From: Larsenimonas suaedae
GTDB taxonomy: Bacteria > Pseudomonadota > Gammaproteobacteria > Pseudomonadales > Halomonadaceae
DNA length: 64,000 bases
Assembly: GCF_023712105.1 (NCBI RefSeq)
Contig: NZ_JAMLJI010000003.1
Span: 310,001 to 374,000 of the forward strand
Direction: 5' to 3'
Below, piece after piece: positions 18,629 to 27,672 of this stretch. Each line of letters starts with the position of its first letter. Position 1 is the stretch's first letter. Under the pieces are notes generated by a model that made no database searches, was not told the origin of the DNA, and saw only the letters and a list, made by a program, of their open reading frames with translations. The position numbers were made by a program, and so were the translations under genes.

Positions 18629-19186
18629 ATGATCAAATCACCGCCGACCTCGCCACTGTTGATGCTGGTGTCATTGCTGGGCGTGCTCTACCCGGTGGCC
18701 ATGCTGTTACTGCTGCCGCACCTGAACAGCCTGGCCCTGGCGCTGATCGGGGTCGGCCTGATGCTGGTTCGTGGCGTACTCACGCACCGACTCTGGCTTC
18801 ACCTGGGGCTGGCGCTCCCGCTGGTCGCGATCGTCCTGTTCGGCTCAAGTGAGCTTGGAATGAGGCTCTACCCCGTGATGGGTAATGCACTGATGCTTTT
18901 TATCTTCGCAGGCAGCCTGCGCGGGCCGATGCCCATCATCGAGCGTCTGGCCCGGCTCAAGGAGCCCGACCTGCCCGAGGCGGGCGTGCGCTATACGCGT
19001 CAGGTCACAAGGGTCTGGTGTGCGTTTTTTACGATCAACATGATCATCGCGGCTCTGACGGCGCTCTTCGCCGACATCGAACTCTGGACACTCTATAACG
19101 GCGTCATCAGTTACTGCCTCACCGGTGCCCTGTTTGCCGGTGAATGGCTGGTTCGACATCACGTCCGCCGGAGAGCAACCTCATGA
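18629..19186 (+). CDS. COG4648-type membrane protein of the APE operon
   Basis: A 185-residue inner-membrane protein with about six hydrophobic segments and the conserved-looking loop MPIIERLARLKEPDLPEAGVRYTRQVT. Proteins of this family recur in aryl-polyene clusters; function is unknown. The order ACP, membrane protein, ligase is the same here as in related clusters (established from family context). Its stop overlaps the start of the ligase gene by 4 bp. Confidence 0.75.
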   Translation: MIKSPPTSPLLMLVSLLGVLYPVAMLLLLPHLNSLALALIGVGLMLVRGVLTHRLWLHLGLALPLVAIVLFGSSELGMRLYPVMGNALMLFIFAGSLRGPMPIIERLARLKEPDLPEAGVRYTRQVTRVWCAFFTINMIIAALTALFADIELWTLYNGVISYCLTGALFAGEWLVRHHVRRRATS

Positions 19187-20868
19187 CGGCCATGACCGAG
19201 CAACACTTTCTGAGTGCCCCGTGGCAATGGGCTTCTCACCTGCCACAGGTGGCAACGTCCGGTGCGTGTCAGCGCGATCACGCCGACTTCTGTCGAGACG
19301 TCGCCCGCTGGCAACAAGCACCACTCGAGCGCGGCCAGGACGCGATTCTGGTCGACCCCGACCCGTGGTCGTTTACCTGTGCGCTGCTGGCCTGCTGGCA
19401 TCGAGGCGTGCGCGTGATACTCCCCAACGATGGCCAGCCGGATACGCTTGCCGCCCTGGCCAAAGACGGAGCACGCCTGATCGGCGCCCAGGGATGGACG
19501 CCACCCTCGGACACCGTCGTGGGCACGCCCGCCTGGGGCACGCTTTCGGCCGAGTCGGTGGCCATCGACATCTTTACCTCTGGCTCGAGCGGCACGCCCC
19601 AGCGCCTGGCGAAGACCTTTCGCCAGCTGGCGCATGAAACCTGCGCCTTCAGTAATACCTTTCCACTTGACTACGGCGTGGTGGTCAGTCAGGTCAGCCT
19701 GCATCACATCTACGGGCTCTCCGCCGCGCTTTTGCGTGCACTGACCGAAGGGCTGCCGTTTTCATTAACGCCGTGTCGATTTCCGGAAGACGTTCACCAC
19801 TACCTGCACGCAACCTCGGTGGCCGCACTGGTTAGCTCCCCGGCACAGCTCGAACGTCTGCCCGAGGCACTTGAGGCAAACGACCGGCCGCCCCAGCAGG
19901 TCTTCTCATCGGGGGCACCACTGTCTCAGAACGCGGCCGTGCATGCGCGTCGACAGCTCGGCTGCACCATTACGGAGATCTACGGAAGCTCCGAAACCGG
20001 TGCCATTGCCTGGCGAGACCGCACTGTCGACTCTCATTGGCAGCCTTTCGACGACACTGACGTGCGTGCAGACGGTGAGCTTTTGTGCCTTCGCTCTCCC
20101 CGTCTTGCTACACCTGGCTGGGTTACCCATGCCGATCGGGTGCGTTTTATCGATGCGCGCCGCTTTGAGCTGCTTGGGCGCGCCGACCGGATCGTAAAGG
20201 TTGGCGGCAAGCGGATTTCACTCGAGGCGCTGGAACGTACGCTTGCCCAGCAACCGAACGTCCTAAAGGCGCACTGCGTTCAGCCCCGAAGCGCCAACGA
20301 CCGTATTGCCGCAATCGTGCAGCTCACACCACAGGCCGTGCCGCACACCAGTGCCGAGCGCAAGGCGCTAATACAGGCACTCAGAGACGGTCTTCAGGAC
20401 GCCTTTGAAACCATCGCCCTGCCTCGCTATTTCCGCTTCGTTGAACACTGGCCTGTCAACGCCCAGGGCAAGCTCACCCGGGCAACGATCATGCGGCTAT
20501 TTCAGGATCTTGAGAACCGCGATGTGCCACGCTGGCTCGGATGCACCGAGGCCCCGAATGACATCTGTCACATCACGTACGAAATTCCGGAACACCTGCG
20601 GGCCCTGGAGGGGCATTTTCCGGGGCTTCCGATCGTGCCAGGCGTTGCGCTGGTGCACTGGGCCCTGCAGGAAGCGAGAACCCGCTGGCCGGACACCCTC
20701 GCAACCGGGGCACTCGAACGGCTTAAGTTCCCAACCCCGGTGCGTCCGGGCATGCGCATCACGCTGACGCTTGAGCACACCGCCACCCGCCTTGCGTTCA
20801 CCATTCGCTCTCAGGGTGGCCAGCATGCCAGTGGCCGACTTCGCCTCGAGGAGACCGCACATGACTGA
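19183..20868 (+). CDS. Acyl-ACP ligase fused to an ApeI-like hotdog dehydratase
   Basis: Two domains in about 561 residues. Residues 1-440 are an ANL-type adenylating enzyme: IFTSGSSGTPQRLAK phosphate loop, EIYGSSETGAIAW, KVGGKRISLEALE hinge and the catalytic lysine in NAQGKLTR. In APE synthesis this activity loads the aryl acid on the carrier protein (ApeH). Residues 450-561 are a FabA/FabZ-like hotdog domain (HFPGLPIVPGVALVHW), like the separate ApeI dehydratase of E. coli. The start at the ATGA overlap (19183) is preferred; a second ATG lies three codons later. Confidence 0.85.
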   Translation: MTAMTEQHFLSAPWQWASHLPQVATSGACQRDHADFCRDVARWQQAPLERGQDAILVDPDPWSFTCALLACWHRGVRVILPNDGQPDTLAALAKDGARLIGAQGWTPPSDTVVGTPAWGTLSAESVAIDIFTSGSSGTPQRLAKTFRQLAHETCAFSNTFPLDYGVVVSQVSLHHIYGLSAALLRALTEGLPFSLTPCRFPEDVHHYLHATSVAALVSSPAQLERLPEALEANDRPPQQVFSSGAPLSQNAAVHARRQLGCTITEIYGSSETGAIAWRDRTVDSHWQPFDDTDVRADGELLCLRSPRLATPGWVTHADRVRFIDARRFELLGRADRIVKVGGKRISLEALERTLAQQPNVLKAHCVQPRSANDRIAAIVQLTPQAVPHTSAERKALIQALRDGLQDAFETIALPRYFRFVEHWPVNAQGKLTRATIMRLFQDLENRDVPRWLGCTEAPNDICHITYEIPEHLRALEGHFPGLPIVPGVALVHWALQEARTRWPDTLATGALERLKFPTPVRPGMRITLTLEHTATRLAFTIRSQGGQHASGRLRLEETAHD

Positions 20869-21604
20869 CGCGCGCGCCTGCATCGTAGTTCCGGTCTTCA
20901 ATCACGAAGGCGCCATCGTGGGCACCTGCGAGCGCCTGAAGGCACTGTCGCTGCCGATTCTGCTCGTCGACGACGGTAGTCACGCGATCTGCGCCGACGT
21001 GCTCGACAAGCTGGCCCTGCGGCACGCCCACATTCATTTGATTCGTCTGGCGCAAAATTCAGGCAAGGGCGCTGCGGTCCGCGCCGGGCTCTTTGCCGCG
21101 TTCGAGCGTGGCTATACGCATGCGCTGCAGGTTGATGCCGACGGCCAGCACGAGGTCGATGATCTGCCGGGGCTTCTCGAAAGCATGCGTGAAACCCCCA
21201 GGACCCTGCTGGTCGGTATTCCCGAATTCGACGACAGCGTGCCGATGCACCGCTTCATCTGTCGCTACATTACGCACGTGTGGGTCTGGTTCAACACGCT
21301 CTCACTCAAGATCGTCGACAGCATGTGCGGCGTGCGCCTTTACCCGCTTGCCCAGGTGGCGCCGATGCTCAAGCGCTACCCCTGTGGTGATCGAATGGAT
21401 TTCGACACCGAAGTTCTGGTGCGCTGGCACTGGCTTGGCGGCGACATCCAAAATCACCGCATTCGCGTACGCTACCCTCAGGATGGCGTCTCGCACTTTC
21501 GTCTCTGGCGCGACAACGTGATTCTCGCCCGCATGCACTGCCGCCTGACGCTTGGCATGCTGGTCCGCGCGCCTTCACTCCTGTTTCGAAAACGTACCCC
21601 ATGA
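20861..21604 (+). CDS. Family 2 glycosyltransferase of the APE operon
   Basis: A 247-residue GT-A glycosyltransferase: CIVVPVFNHEGAI at the start, LLVDDGS, GKGAAVRAG and the metal/nucleotide motif DADGQH. It resembles DPM/UgtP-like GT2 enzymes found in aryl-polyene clusters (ApeJ position). It probably adds a sugar to the polyene or its lipid anchor at the inner face of the membrane (inference). The start lies inside the ligase stop region (8-bp overlap), and its end overlaps the acyltransferase gene by 4 bp. Confidence 0.83.
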   Translation: MTDARACIVVPVFNHEGAIVGTCERLKALSLPILLVDDGSHAICADVLDKLALRHAHIHLIRLAQNSGKGAAVRAGLFAAFERGYTHALQVDADGQHEVDDLPGLLESMRETPRTLLVGIPEFDDSVPMHRFICRYITHVWVWFNTLSLKIVDSMCGVRLYPLAQVAPMLKRYPCGDRMDFDTEVLVRWHWLGGDIQNHRIRVRYPQDGVSHFRLWRDNVILARMHCRLTLGMLVRAPSLLFRKRTP

Positions 21605-22572
21605 CTCAAAAACACTGGTCCGAGGTCAAGGAATCCGGCTCCGTTACCGGCATGAATCTGATGCTGTCGATTCATCGCCGTCTGGGCGATCGTGGCTACG
21701 ACGCTATCCTGTTTTTCGTAAGCATCTACTACTGGTTTCGCAACCCGTTGGCCCGGCGGGCATCACGTCAGTACCAAAAGCGCCTTCGCGCCGCCTACCC
21801 GGCGCTCAAACTGCCGATGCTGCCAACGCTTCGCCATTTCATGGCGTTCGGTATCGCCATGCGCGACAAGGTGCGCGCGCTTCACGGCGACATTCCAAGA
21901 GAGCAGGTCACGATGGTCGACCGTGACACCCTGCGCGCAGCCATCGAGAGCGGCCAGGGCGGGCTCATGATGGTGTCGCACCTTGGAAATCATGAGATCT
22001 GTCAGGCGCTCTCCGCCCTTAGACACGACCTCAAACTCAGCGTACTCATGCACACTCAGCACGCTCAGCGGTTCAATACGCTCTTGAATCAGGGCACTGG
22101 ACCGCGCCCGGATGTGATCGAAGTCACTCACATCGGCCCGGAGACCGCCCAGCGGCTTCAGGCACGCATCGACGAGGGCGGCTTCGTGGTGATCGCCGGT
22201 GATCGCGAGCCGATCGGTTTGAACGGCCGCACGCGGGACGTGTCGTTTCTCGGCCACGACGCCCGCTTCCCAGAAGGCGGATTCTGGCTGGCGAGCCTGC
22301 TTCGCTGCCCGACCTACTTCCTTCTGTGCGCCCGGGATAAACGCCAGTACAACGTGCATTTCGAAGCGCTGGGAGATGCACGAGACCTCAAGCGCCGCGA
22401 CCGCGCCCAGTGGATCACCGATCAACTGACGCGCTACGCCGGACGCCTGGAACATTACTGCGCGCGCTACCCGCTTGAATGGTTCAACTTCTACCCGTTC
22501 TGGGCCACGCCGACGACGAACACGACCTCGACCACGGCACCCACGGAACCGGGCGCCGGTTCGCCACTCTAA
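21601..22572 (+). CDS. LpxL/HtrB-like acyltransferase of the APE operon
   Basis: A 323-residue membrane-associated acyltransferase. The HxxxxE catalytic motif is HLGNHE in MMVSHLGNHEICQ, and a second block, GDREPIG..GR, is typical of the lipid A late acyltransferase superfamily. In this setting it probably moves the finished polyene or an acyl chain to a lipid anchor rather than to lipid A (inference from APE biology). The C-terminal tail is rich in Thr and Pro. It is coupled to the glycosyltransferase by ATGA. Confidence 0.83.
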   Translation: MTQKHWSEVKESGSVTGMNLMLSIHRRLGDRGYDAILFFVSIYYWFRNPLARRASRQYQKRLRAAYPALKLPMLPTLRHFMAFGIAMRDKVRALHGDIPREQVTMVDRDTLRAAIESGQGGLMMVSHLGNHEICQALSALRHDLKLSVLMHTQHAQRFNTLLNQGTGPRPDVIEVTHIGPETAQRLQARIDEGGFVVIAGDREPIGLNGRTRDVSFLGHDARFPEGGFWLASLLRCPTYFLLCARDKRQYNVHFEALGDARDLKRRDRAQWITDQLTRYAGRLEHYCARYPLEWFNFYPFWATPTTNTTSTTAPTEPGAGSPL

Positions 22573-22597
22573 TCGACATCCCCGGCAGGAGACTCTC

Positions 22598-23011
22598 ATG
22601 CCTCGCCTGAGTGCCACCCTCGATGTAGATGTACCCTTTTTTGACGTCGACGCCATGGACATCGTCTGGCACGGCCATTACGTCAAATACTTCGAGCTTG
22701 CGCGCTGCGCGCTGCTCGAGCGCATCGACTACAACTACCCCCAGATGAAGGCCTCGGGCATCGAATGGCCGGTGGTGGATCTTCGCATTCGCTACCCGCG
22801 CCCGGCCCGGTTCAATCAACGCCTTCAGGTACGGGCGACCCTGACGGACTGGGAAAGCCGGCTTCGCATCGCCTATGAGGTCGTCGACGCGGAAAGTGGT
22901 GCTCGTCTGACCCGGGGCCATACGGTTCAGGTGCCCGTCGACATGGCCTCCGGCAAACGTCTGCCACACTGCCCTGATGCCCTACTGACTCGGCTGGAGA
23001 ATGTCACATGA
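22598..23011 (+). CDS. Hotdog thioesterase (ApeK-like)
   Basis: A 137-residue 4-hydroxybenzoyl-CoA-thioesterase-type protein. The motif FFDVDAMDIVWHGHYVKYFE carries the catalytic Asp and the loop typical of this family. ApeK in E. coli is proposed to release or proofread polyene chains. A GGAG ribosome site precedes the ATG at 22598; the open frame extends upstream into the acyltransferase gene and is not used. Its end overlaps the LolA-like gene by 4 bp. Confidence 0.85.
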   Translation: MPRLSATLDVDVPFFDVDAMDIVWHGHYVKYFELARCALLERIDYNYPQMKASGIEWPVVDLRIRYPRPARFNQRLQVRATLTDWESRLRIAYEVVDAESGARLTRGHTVQVPVDMASGKRLPHCPDALLTRLENVT

Positions 23012-23559
23012 TGTCTCGTATCACTCGCCTGATCCTGATCTGCACGACGCTTGCACTGCCAATTAACGCCCTGGCCGCCGAGCTCGACCTGAACACGCTG
23101 ACCCAGACGCTGAGTACCGCCGACCACGTTGAAGGACGCTTCGTACAAAAGCGTTATCTCCACGACATGGAGACCACCCTGACCAGCCACGGCACCTATC
23201 AATTCGACCGGGGTGAACAGGTCATTTGGACGTTGACCGACCCGGTTCAGGAGACGCTGACCCTCGATGATGACGGCATGCAGCGAAACGGCACCGCCAT
23301 CAAGGATAGCCCTGCAGGCGTGGCACGACTGATCATGCAGCTGCTCAATGGCGACTTCGCCGCGCTTGAATCACGCTTTGATATCGCCCTTACCGGCAGC
23401 GACGCCGACTGGCAGGCTCGGCTGACGCCGAACTCGGACGCCATGCGACGCTACTTGAAACGCATCACACTGACCGGCGGCGACACGCTGTCGCATCTCG
23501 AAATGGCCTTGAGCGATGGCGACACGCTCAGCATCGACCTGACCCAGACTCGCCCATGA
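23008..23559 (+). CDS. LolA-like periplasmic lipid carrier
   Basis: A 183-residue protein with a Sec signal peptide (hydrophobic residues 6-23, cleavage near LAA). The mature part follows the LolA pattern: VEGRFVQKRYL, then FDRGEQVIWTLTDP and DDDGMQRNG. In APE operons such proteins pair with the MMPL exporter to carry the lipid-like product across the periplasm (inference from family context). It is joined to both neighbours by 4-bp overlaps. Confidence 0.82.
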   Translation: MMSRITRLILICTTLALPINALAAELDLNTLTQTLSTADHVEGRFVQKRYLHDMETTLTSHGTYQFDRGEQVIWTLTDPVQETLTLDDDGMQRNGTAIKDSPAGVARLIMQLLNGDFAALESRFDIALTGSDADWQARLTPNSDAMRRYLKRITLTGGDTLSHLEMALSDGDTLSIDLTQTRP

Positions 23560-25859
23560 CACCCAAAACCCACACACGCCTGGCCTGGTTCTGGGCGCTG
23601 ACGCTTCTGGGCTGCGTCGTGCTTGCCGGCTGGATGATCACCCATGGCGTTCGGTTCGACACCCGGGTCACCGCGCTTCTGCCCGACACCCACCAGTCGG
23701 CTCGAGTACAACAGGCCAACGCCCAGCTTGGCAGCCAGTTTCAGGACCGGTTCGTACTGATGGTCAAAAGCGACGATCTACCAGGCAGCGTCAAGGCCCT
23801 GGCAGAACGTCTCGAACAAAGCCCCGCCGTGGAAAGGCTCCAGTGGCGCCCGGGAGATTTCGACACCGGCGACCCGGTGGCCCTTCTTGGCCCGGCGCGC
23901 TACCGCCTGCTTGACGAAGACCTTCGCAAGAAGATCGATGCCGGGGATTATCAGGCCATCGAACAGCGCGCCCTGCGCCAGCTCTTCATGCCCGACGGCC
24001 TGGACCAGCACCCGATCCGAGACCCCTACGGTCTTCTGGACCGCTGGCTTGCAGGCACCATGGCGTTGCCGTTTCGGACCGACTCGAACCTGATCACCCT
24101 GACCCATGAAGGCAGCCGATATGCAGTCCTGATCGGCACGCTCGAAGGTAATCCGTTTTCACAATCGACCCAGAGCACGCTGCATCAGGCGATCAACTCG
24201 GTCACGGCGGCGCACCCCGACATGACGCTCCTGCGCTCGGGGATGATCTTTCACGCGTACGAAGGTGCTCAGCAGGCCCGGCAGGAAATCTCGACCTTTG
24301 GCCTTGGCGCGTTGATCGGCCTGCTGCTGATCCTTTGGCTGGTGTTTCGCTCACCGAAGACCATGGCCACGCTGATGGTGCCGCTGTTGGCCGGCGGCCT
24401 GTTCGCCCTGGCGGCGACGCTCCTGGTGTTCGGGCGATTGCACCTTCTGACCATCGCCTTCGGCACCAGTCTGATCGGTATCGCGATCGACTACGCTATT
24501 CACATGCAGTGCGCTCGCGCCGCGCTCGGCCAGCGCTTTGCGCTAAGGCCCATGCTGCCCGGGCTTGCGCTCGGGCTGTTCTCAAGCGTTCTGGCCTTTG
24601 CAGCACAGGCGCTGACCCCGATGCCAGGGCTTCGCCAGATGGCGTTCTTTGCCGCGACAGGATTGATCGGCGCCTGGCTGACGGTCGTGCTGTGGCTGCC
24701 TCGGGTCACGCTTAAAACAACGCCGAGCGCCGCTGCCGCCGCGGATCGCCTGTGGTCGCTTTTCTGTGCGTTCAAGGGCCGGCTGACGGTCGCGTGGGCC
24801 CTGGTCGGCGTGGTGCTTGCGCTCTCGATCATTGGCGTGCGCCTGCACACCAACGACAGCCTTCAACTGCTGACCACTTCGTCCTCGCCGCTTTTGAAGG
24901 ACGAGCAGCAGGTGCAATCGATACTCGGGCGCGATACCGGCAGCCGCTATCTTTTACTGAGTGCGGCAACCCCCGAGCAGTGGCAGGCCCGCGCCGAAAT
25001 GCTCGAGCCGCTTCTCAAACGGCTGGTCAAGAACGGCCACCTCGGTGGCTATGAGCTTCTGACCGACCATGTGCCCTCAAGCGCCCATCAGGACGACAAC
25101 CTCGAGCGCACCCGCACGCTCTACGACAAGACACTGGCCTCACTGTACGGCCAGGCCGGCCTGCCATCGTCGTTGATCCAAAAAGCGCAGGCACGGCTCG
25201 TCAACCCGCCGCACCTGACGCTGGAGGCCTGGCTTGAAAGCCCGCTTGGCCAAAGCGACCGCCGCCTCTGGCTTGGCCACAGTGACACAGAGGCGGGCGT
25301 TGCCGGTGTCATACCGCTGAAAGGCGCACTGGATGACGCCGGGCTTGCCGCGCTCGAACGCGCCGCCCGGCACGCACCGTATTTAAGCTACGAAGACCGC
25401 GTTGCCCGCATCGCGACTGTGCTCGGCGAGCTTCGACGTACCATCGCAGGGTGGGTTGGTGGCGCCTTCGTTGTACTGGCCGCACTGCTCGCGCTTCGCT
25501 ATCGACGACGCACCTGGCGGGTCATGGCGCCGGCTGCGGGCGGTGTGCTGATCACGCTTGCCGTACTTGCCCTTGCGGGCACCCCGGTGAATCTCTTTCA
25601 TCAACTGGCGCTGTTGCTCGTGATCGGCCTCGGGCTTGATGCCGGCATCTTCATGGCCGAGCACCGTGCGCGCCACGCCTGGCTTGCGATCACGCTTTCA
25701 AGTGCCTCGAGCCTTCTGGCCTTCGGGCTATTGGCGTTCAGCGCCACACCCGTGTTACACCATATCGGTCTGACCTCGCTGATCGGTTTGCTCAGCGTGT
25801 GGCTGCTGGTTCCCCTGGTTCAACCTCATACCCTCGATTTACCGGAGACACCGCATTGA
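23556..25859 (+). CDS. MMPL/RND-type exporter of the APE operon
   Basis: A 767-residue inner-membrane protein with the RND two-repeat layout: one N-terminal helix, a periplasmic domain (about 30-235), a hydrophobic block (about 240-400), a helix and second periplasmic domain (about 410-625), and a final block. IGIAIDYAIHMQ in the first block and IGLGLDAGIFMAEH in the second are the MMPL motifs holding the proton-relay aspartates. It likely extracts the aryl-polyene lipid and passes it toward the outer membrane. The stop overlaps the TTG start of the next gene. Confidence 0.88.
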   Translation: MTPKTHTRLAWFWALTLLGCVVLAGWMITHGVRFDTRVTALLPDTHQSARVQQANAQLGSQFQDRFVLMVKSDDLPGSVKALAERLEQSPAVERLQWRPGDFDTGDPVALLGPARYRLLDEDLRKKIDAGDYQAIEQRALRQLFMPDGLDQHPIRDPYGLLDRWLAGTMALPFRTDSNLITLTHEGSRYAVLIGTLEGNPFSQSTQSTLHQAINSVTAAHPDMTLLRSGMIFHAYEGAQQARQEISTFGLGALIGLLLILWLVFRSPKTMATLMVPLLAGGLFALAATLLVFGRLHLLTIAFGTSLIGIAIDYAIHMQCARAALGQRFALRPMLPGLALGLFSSVLAFAAQALTPMPGLRQMAFFAATGLIGAWLTVVLWLPRVTLKTTPSAAAAADRLWSLFCAFKGRLTVAWALVGVVLALSIIGVRLHTNDSLQLLTTSSSPLLKDEQQVQSILGRDTGSRYLLLSAATPEQWQARAEMLEPLLKRLVKNGHLGGYELLTDHVPSSAHQDDNLERTRTLYDKTLASLYGQAGLPSSLIQKAQARLVNPPHLTLEAWLESPLGQSDRRLWLGHSDTEAGVAGVIPLKGALDDAGLAALERAARHAPYLSYEDRVARIATVLGELRRTIAGWVGGAFVVLAALLALRYRRRTWRVMAPAAGGVLITLAVLALAGTPVNLFHQLALLLVIGLGLDAGIFMAEHRARHAWLAITLSSASSLLAFGLLAFSATPVLHHIGLTSLIGLLSVWLLVPLVQPHTLDLPETPH

Positions 25860-27103
25860 CTTCGACGGCGAGTGATTCAACCGACATTGCCATCATCGGC
25901 GCTGGCCCGGCCGGCGCCATCGCCGCCAAATGCCTGTGTGACCGGGGCTTTCGCGTACGTGTGATCGAAGCGGCTCAGTTTCCCCGCTTCACCATCGGCG
26001 AGAGCCTGTTGCCTCAGTGCATGGAAGACCTGGCCGCGGCGGGCCTTTTGGACACCGTCAACGACGGCGGCTATCAGCGAAAGAACGGTGCCCGGTTCAG
26101 CCAGGACGAACACGTGGTGGATATCGATTTTCGTGACAAGTTCAGCGACGGCCCCGGCGAGACGTTTCAGGTCGAGCGTGCCGAATTCGATCACCGACTG
26201 ATTCAGGCGGCCATCGAAGCCGGCGCCGAGGTTCGCTTCGGCGCTCGGGTCAACGGATTTACGCCGGACGCGAACGCACCGTCTCTCGATATCACGCCGG
26301 ATGACGGCGCGCCCTACCGACTCGATGCCCGTTTCGTCATCGACGCAAGCGGCCCGGGCCGTGTGCTGGCACGGCTTTGTGGTCTGAGCCGTGACCCGGC
26401 GCTTTCTCCGAGAACGGCCGTGTTCGCCCACCTTCACGACAACATCACGGCCCCCGGCTATGACCGTGAAAAGATTCTGTTGGGTGCCCATCACAGCGCC
26501 GCTGAGCGCTGGTTCTGGCTGATTCCGTTTTCAAACGGCAGGGCCTCGCTCGGCTTCGTCGAACCAAGTGACCGCCTACCCCAGCTTGGCGACAGCGCAG
26601 AAGACCGCTACCGCGCACTGTGGGCAAGTTTCCCCGAACTCAAGCGCCTTTTGGAACACGCAGAACTCCTGCGTACGCCGGGCGAGATTCAAGGGTACTC
26701 CGCCAATGTCACCGCGCTGACCGGCCCCGGTTACGCCATCGCCGGCAATGCCGGTGAGTTCCTGGACCCGATCTTTTCATCAGGCGTGACCATCGCCCTG
26801 CGTTCGGGCCGACGCGCGGCCGAGCTTGCCGCCCGCGAGCTTAACGGCGAGGCGGTCGACTGGCGCACTGAGTACGAGCAGCCCCTGCGACACGGCATCG
26901 ATGTGTTTCGCGCCTTTGTCGAGGCCTGGTACGACGGCACGCTTCAAACCATCATTTTTCACCCGAACCCGCCTGTGTATCTGAAACGCATGATCAGTGC
27001 GGTGCTGGCCGGCTACGCCTGGGACACAGCCAATCCCTTCGTGGCCAATCCGCGCAAGCATCTGGGTACGCTTTTGGATCTGTGTCGCAAGGAGAGCGCC
27101 TGA
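25856..27103 (+). CDS. FAD-dependent oxidoreductase with flavin-halogenase motifs
   Basis: About 415 residues from a TTG start that overlaps the MMPL stop (TTGA). The FAD site is IAIIGAGPAGAIAA, followed by FPRFTIGESLLP. Two marks of flavin-dependent halogenases are visible: Lys76 in YQRKNGARF, placed like the catalytic lysine of such enzymes, and WFWLIP (residues 219-224), which fits WxWxIP. A desaturase, hydroxylase or geranylgeranyl-reductase-like role remains possible because related oxidoreductases share parts of these motifs. Position inside the operon says it acts on the polyene or its aryl head. Confidence 0.75.
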   Translation: MTSTASDSTDIAIIGAGPAGAIAAKCLCDRGFRVRVIEAAQFPRFTIGESLLPQCMEDLAAAGLLDTVNDGGYQRKNGARFSQDEHVVDIDFRDKFSDGPGETFQVERAEFDHRLIQAAIEAGAEVRFGARVNGFTPDANAPSLDITPDDGAPYRLDARFVIDASGPGRVLARLCGLSRDPALSPRTAVFAHLHDNITAPGYDREKILLGAHHSAAERWFWLIPFSNGRASLGFVEPSDRLPQLGDSAEDRYRALWASFPELKRLLEHAELLRTPGEIQGYSANVTALTGPGYAIAGNAGEFLDPIFSSGVTIALRSGRRAAELAARELNGEAVDWRTEYEQPLRHGIDVFRAFVEAWYDGTLQTIIFHPNPPVYLKRMISAVLAGYAWDTANPFVANPRKHLGTLLDLCRKESA

Positions 27104-27672
27104 TGCGTCGACAGCTTGTTACCTTGGCGCTGAGCGCCCTGCTTGCCGGTCTGGCCGGCTGCGCCGTGCCCTCCGTGTCGCCCCATCCGGTGCTTGAGCA
27201 CCCGGATGCTCCGACCACCGAGACGCGGCTTTTGACGATCGAACCCGAGTCGGCCCCGGATGAGCGCCAGCAGCTTCTAAGCGTACTGAAACTCAAAGAT
27301 CACAGCCTGACCGTGGTGGTGGCAACGCCTACCGGCCAGCGCTTGTTCACGCTCAAGGATGACCAAAACGGCGCCCGCTTCACCCAGACGCTGACCGACC
27401 CGCCGTTTCCGGCAAGCTGGCTGGCGTCTCGGTTGGAATGGAGCCTGTGGCCGCTGGACGCCCTCAACACCGCCTGGCTTGGCAGCGACTGGTCCGCGGT
27501 CGAAACGCCGCAGGATTCCGGGCGCGTGCGCCGCATTCAAGAAGGCGATGAGACCGTTGCGACCATTCGCTATCAAAATGACCGCCTGATTTCCAACGCC
27601 CCCGTGACGCTTGAGGATCACCAGACGCGTCATCGCATCACCATTGCCCCGCTGTCGGAGCGCAGCCCATGA
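27103..27672 (+). CDS. DUF3261 lipoprotein of the APE operon
   Basis: A 189-residue protein with a type II signal; the lipobox is LAGC (LLAGLAGCAVPS). The mature part is beta-rich, as in DUF3261 proteins, which recur in aryl-polyene operons and have no defined function. Probably an outer-membrane-anchored partner of the LolA-like carrier and MMPL exporter (inference). It starts one base into the preceding stop codon (TGATG) and its stop overlaps the ketosynthase start (ATGA). Confidence 0.75.
   Translation: MRRQLVTLALSALLAGLAGCAVPSVSPHPVLEHPDAPTTETRLLTIEPESAPDERQQLLSVLKLKDHSLTVVVATPTGQRLFTLKDDQNGARFTQTLTDPPFPASWLASRLEWSLWPLDALNTAWLGSDWSAVETPQDSGRVRRIQEGDETVATIRYQNDRLISNAPVTLEDHQTRHRITIAPLSERSP

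Noticed and set aside
21763-22662. 299-codon open frame antisense to the LpxL-like acyltransferase gene
   Set aside because: Crosses two coupled + strand genes with recognisable motifs; no family pattern of its own.
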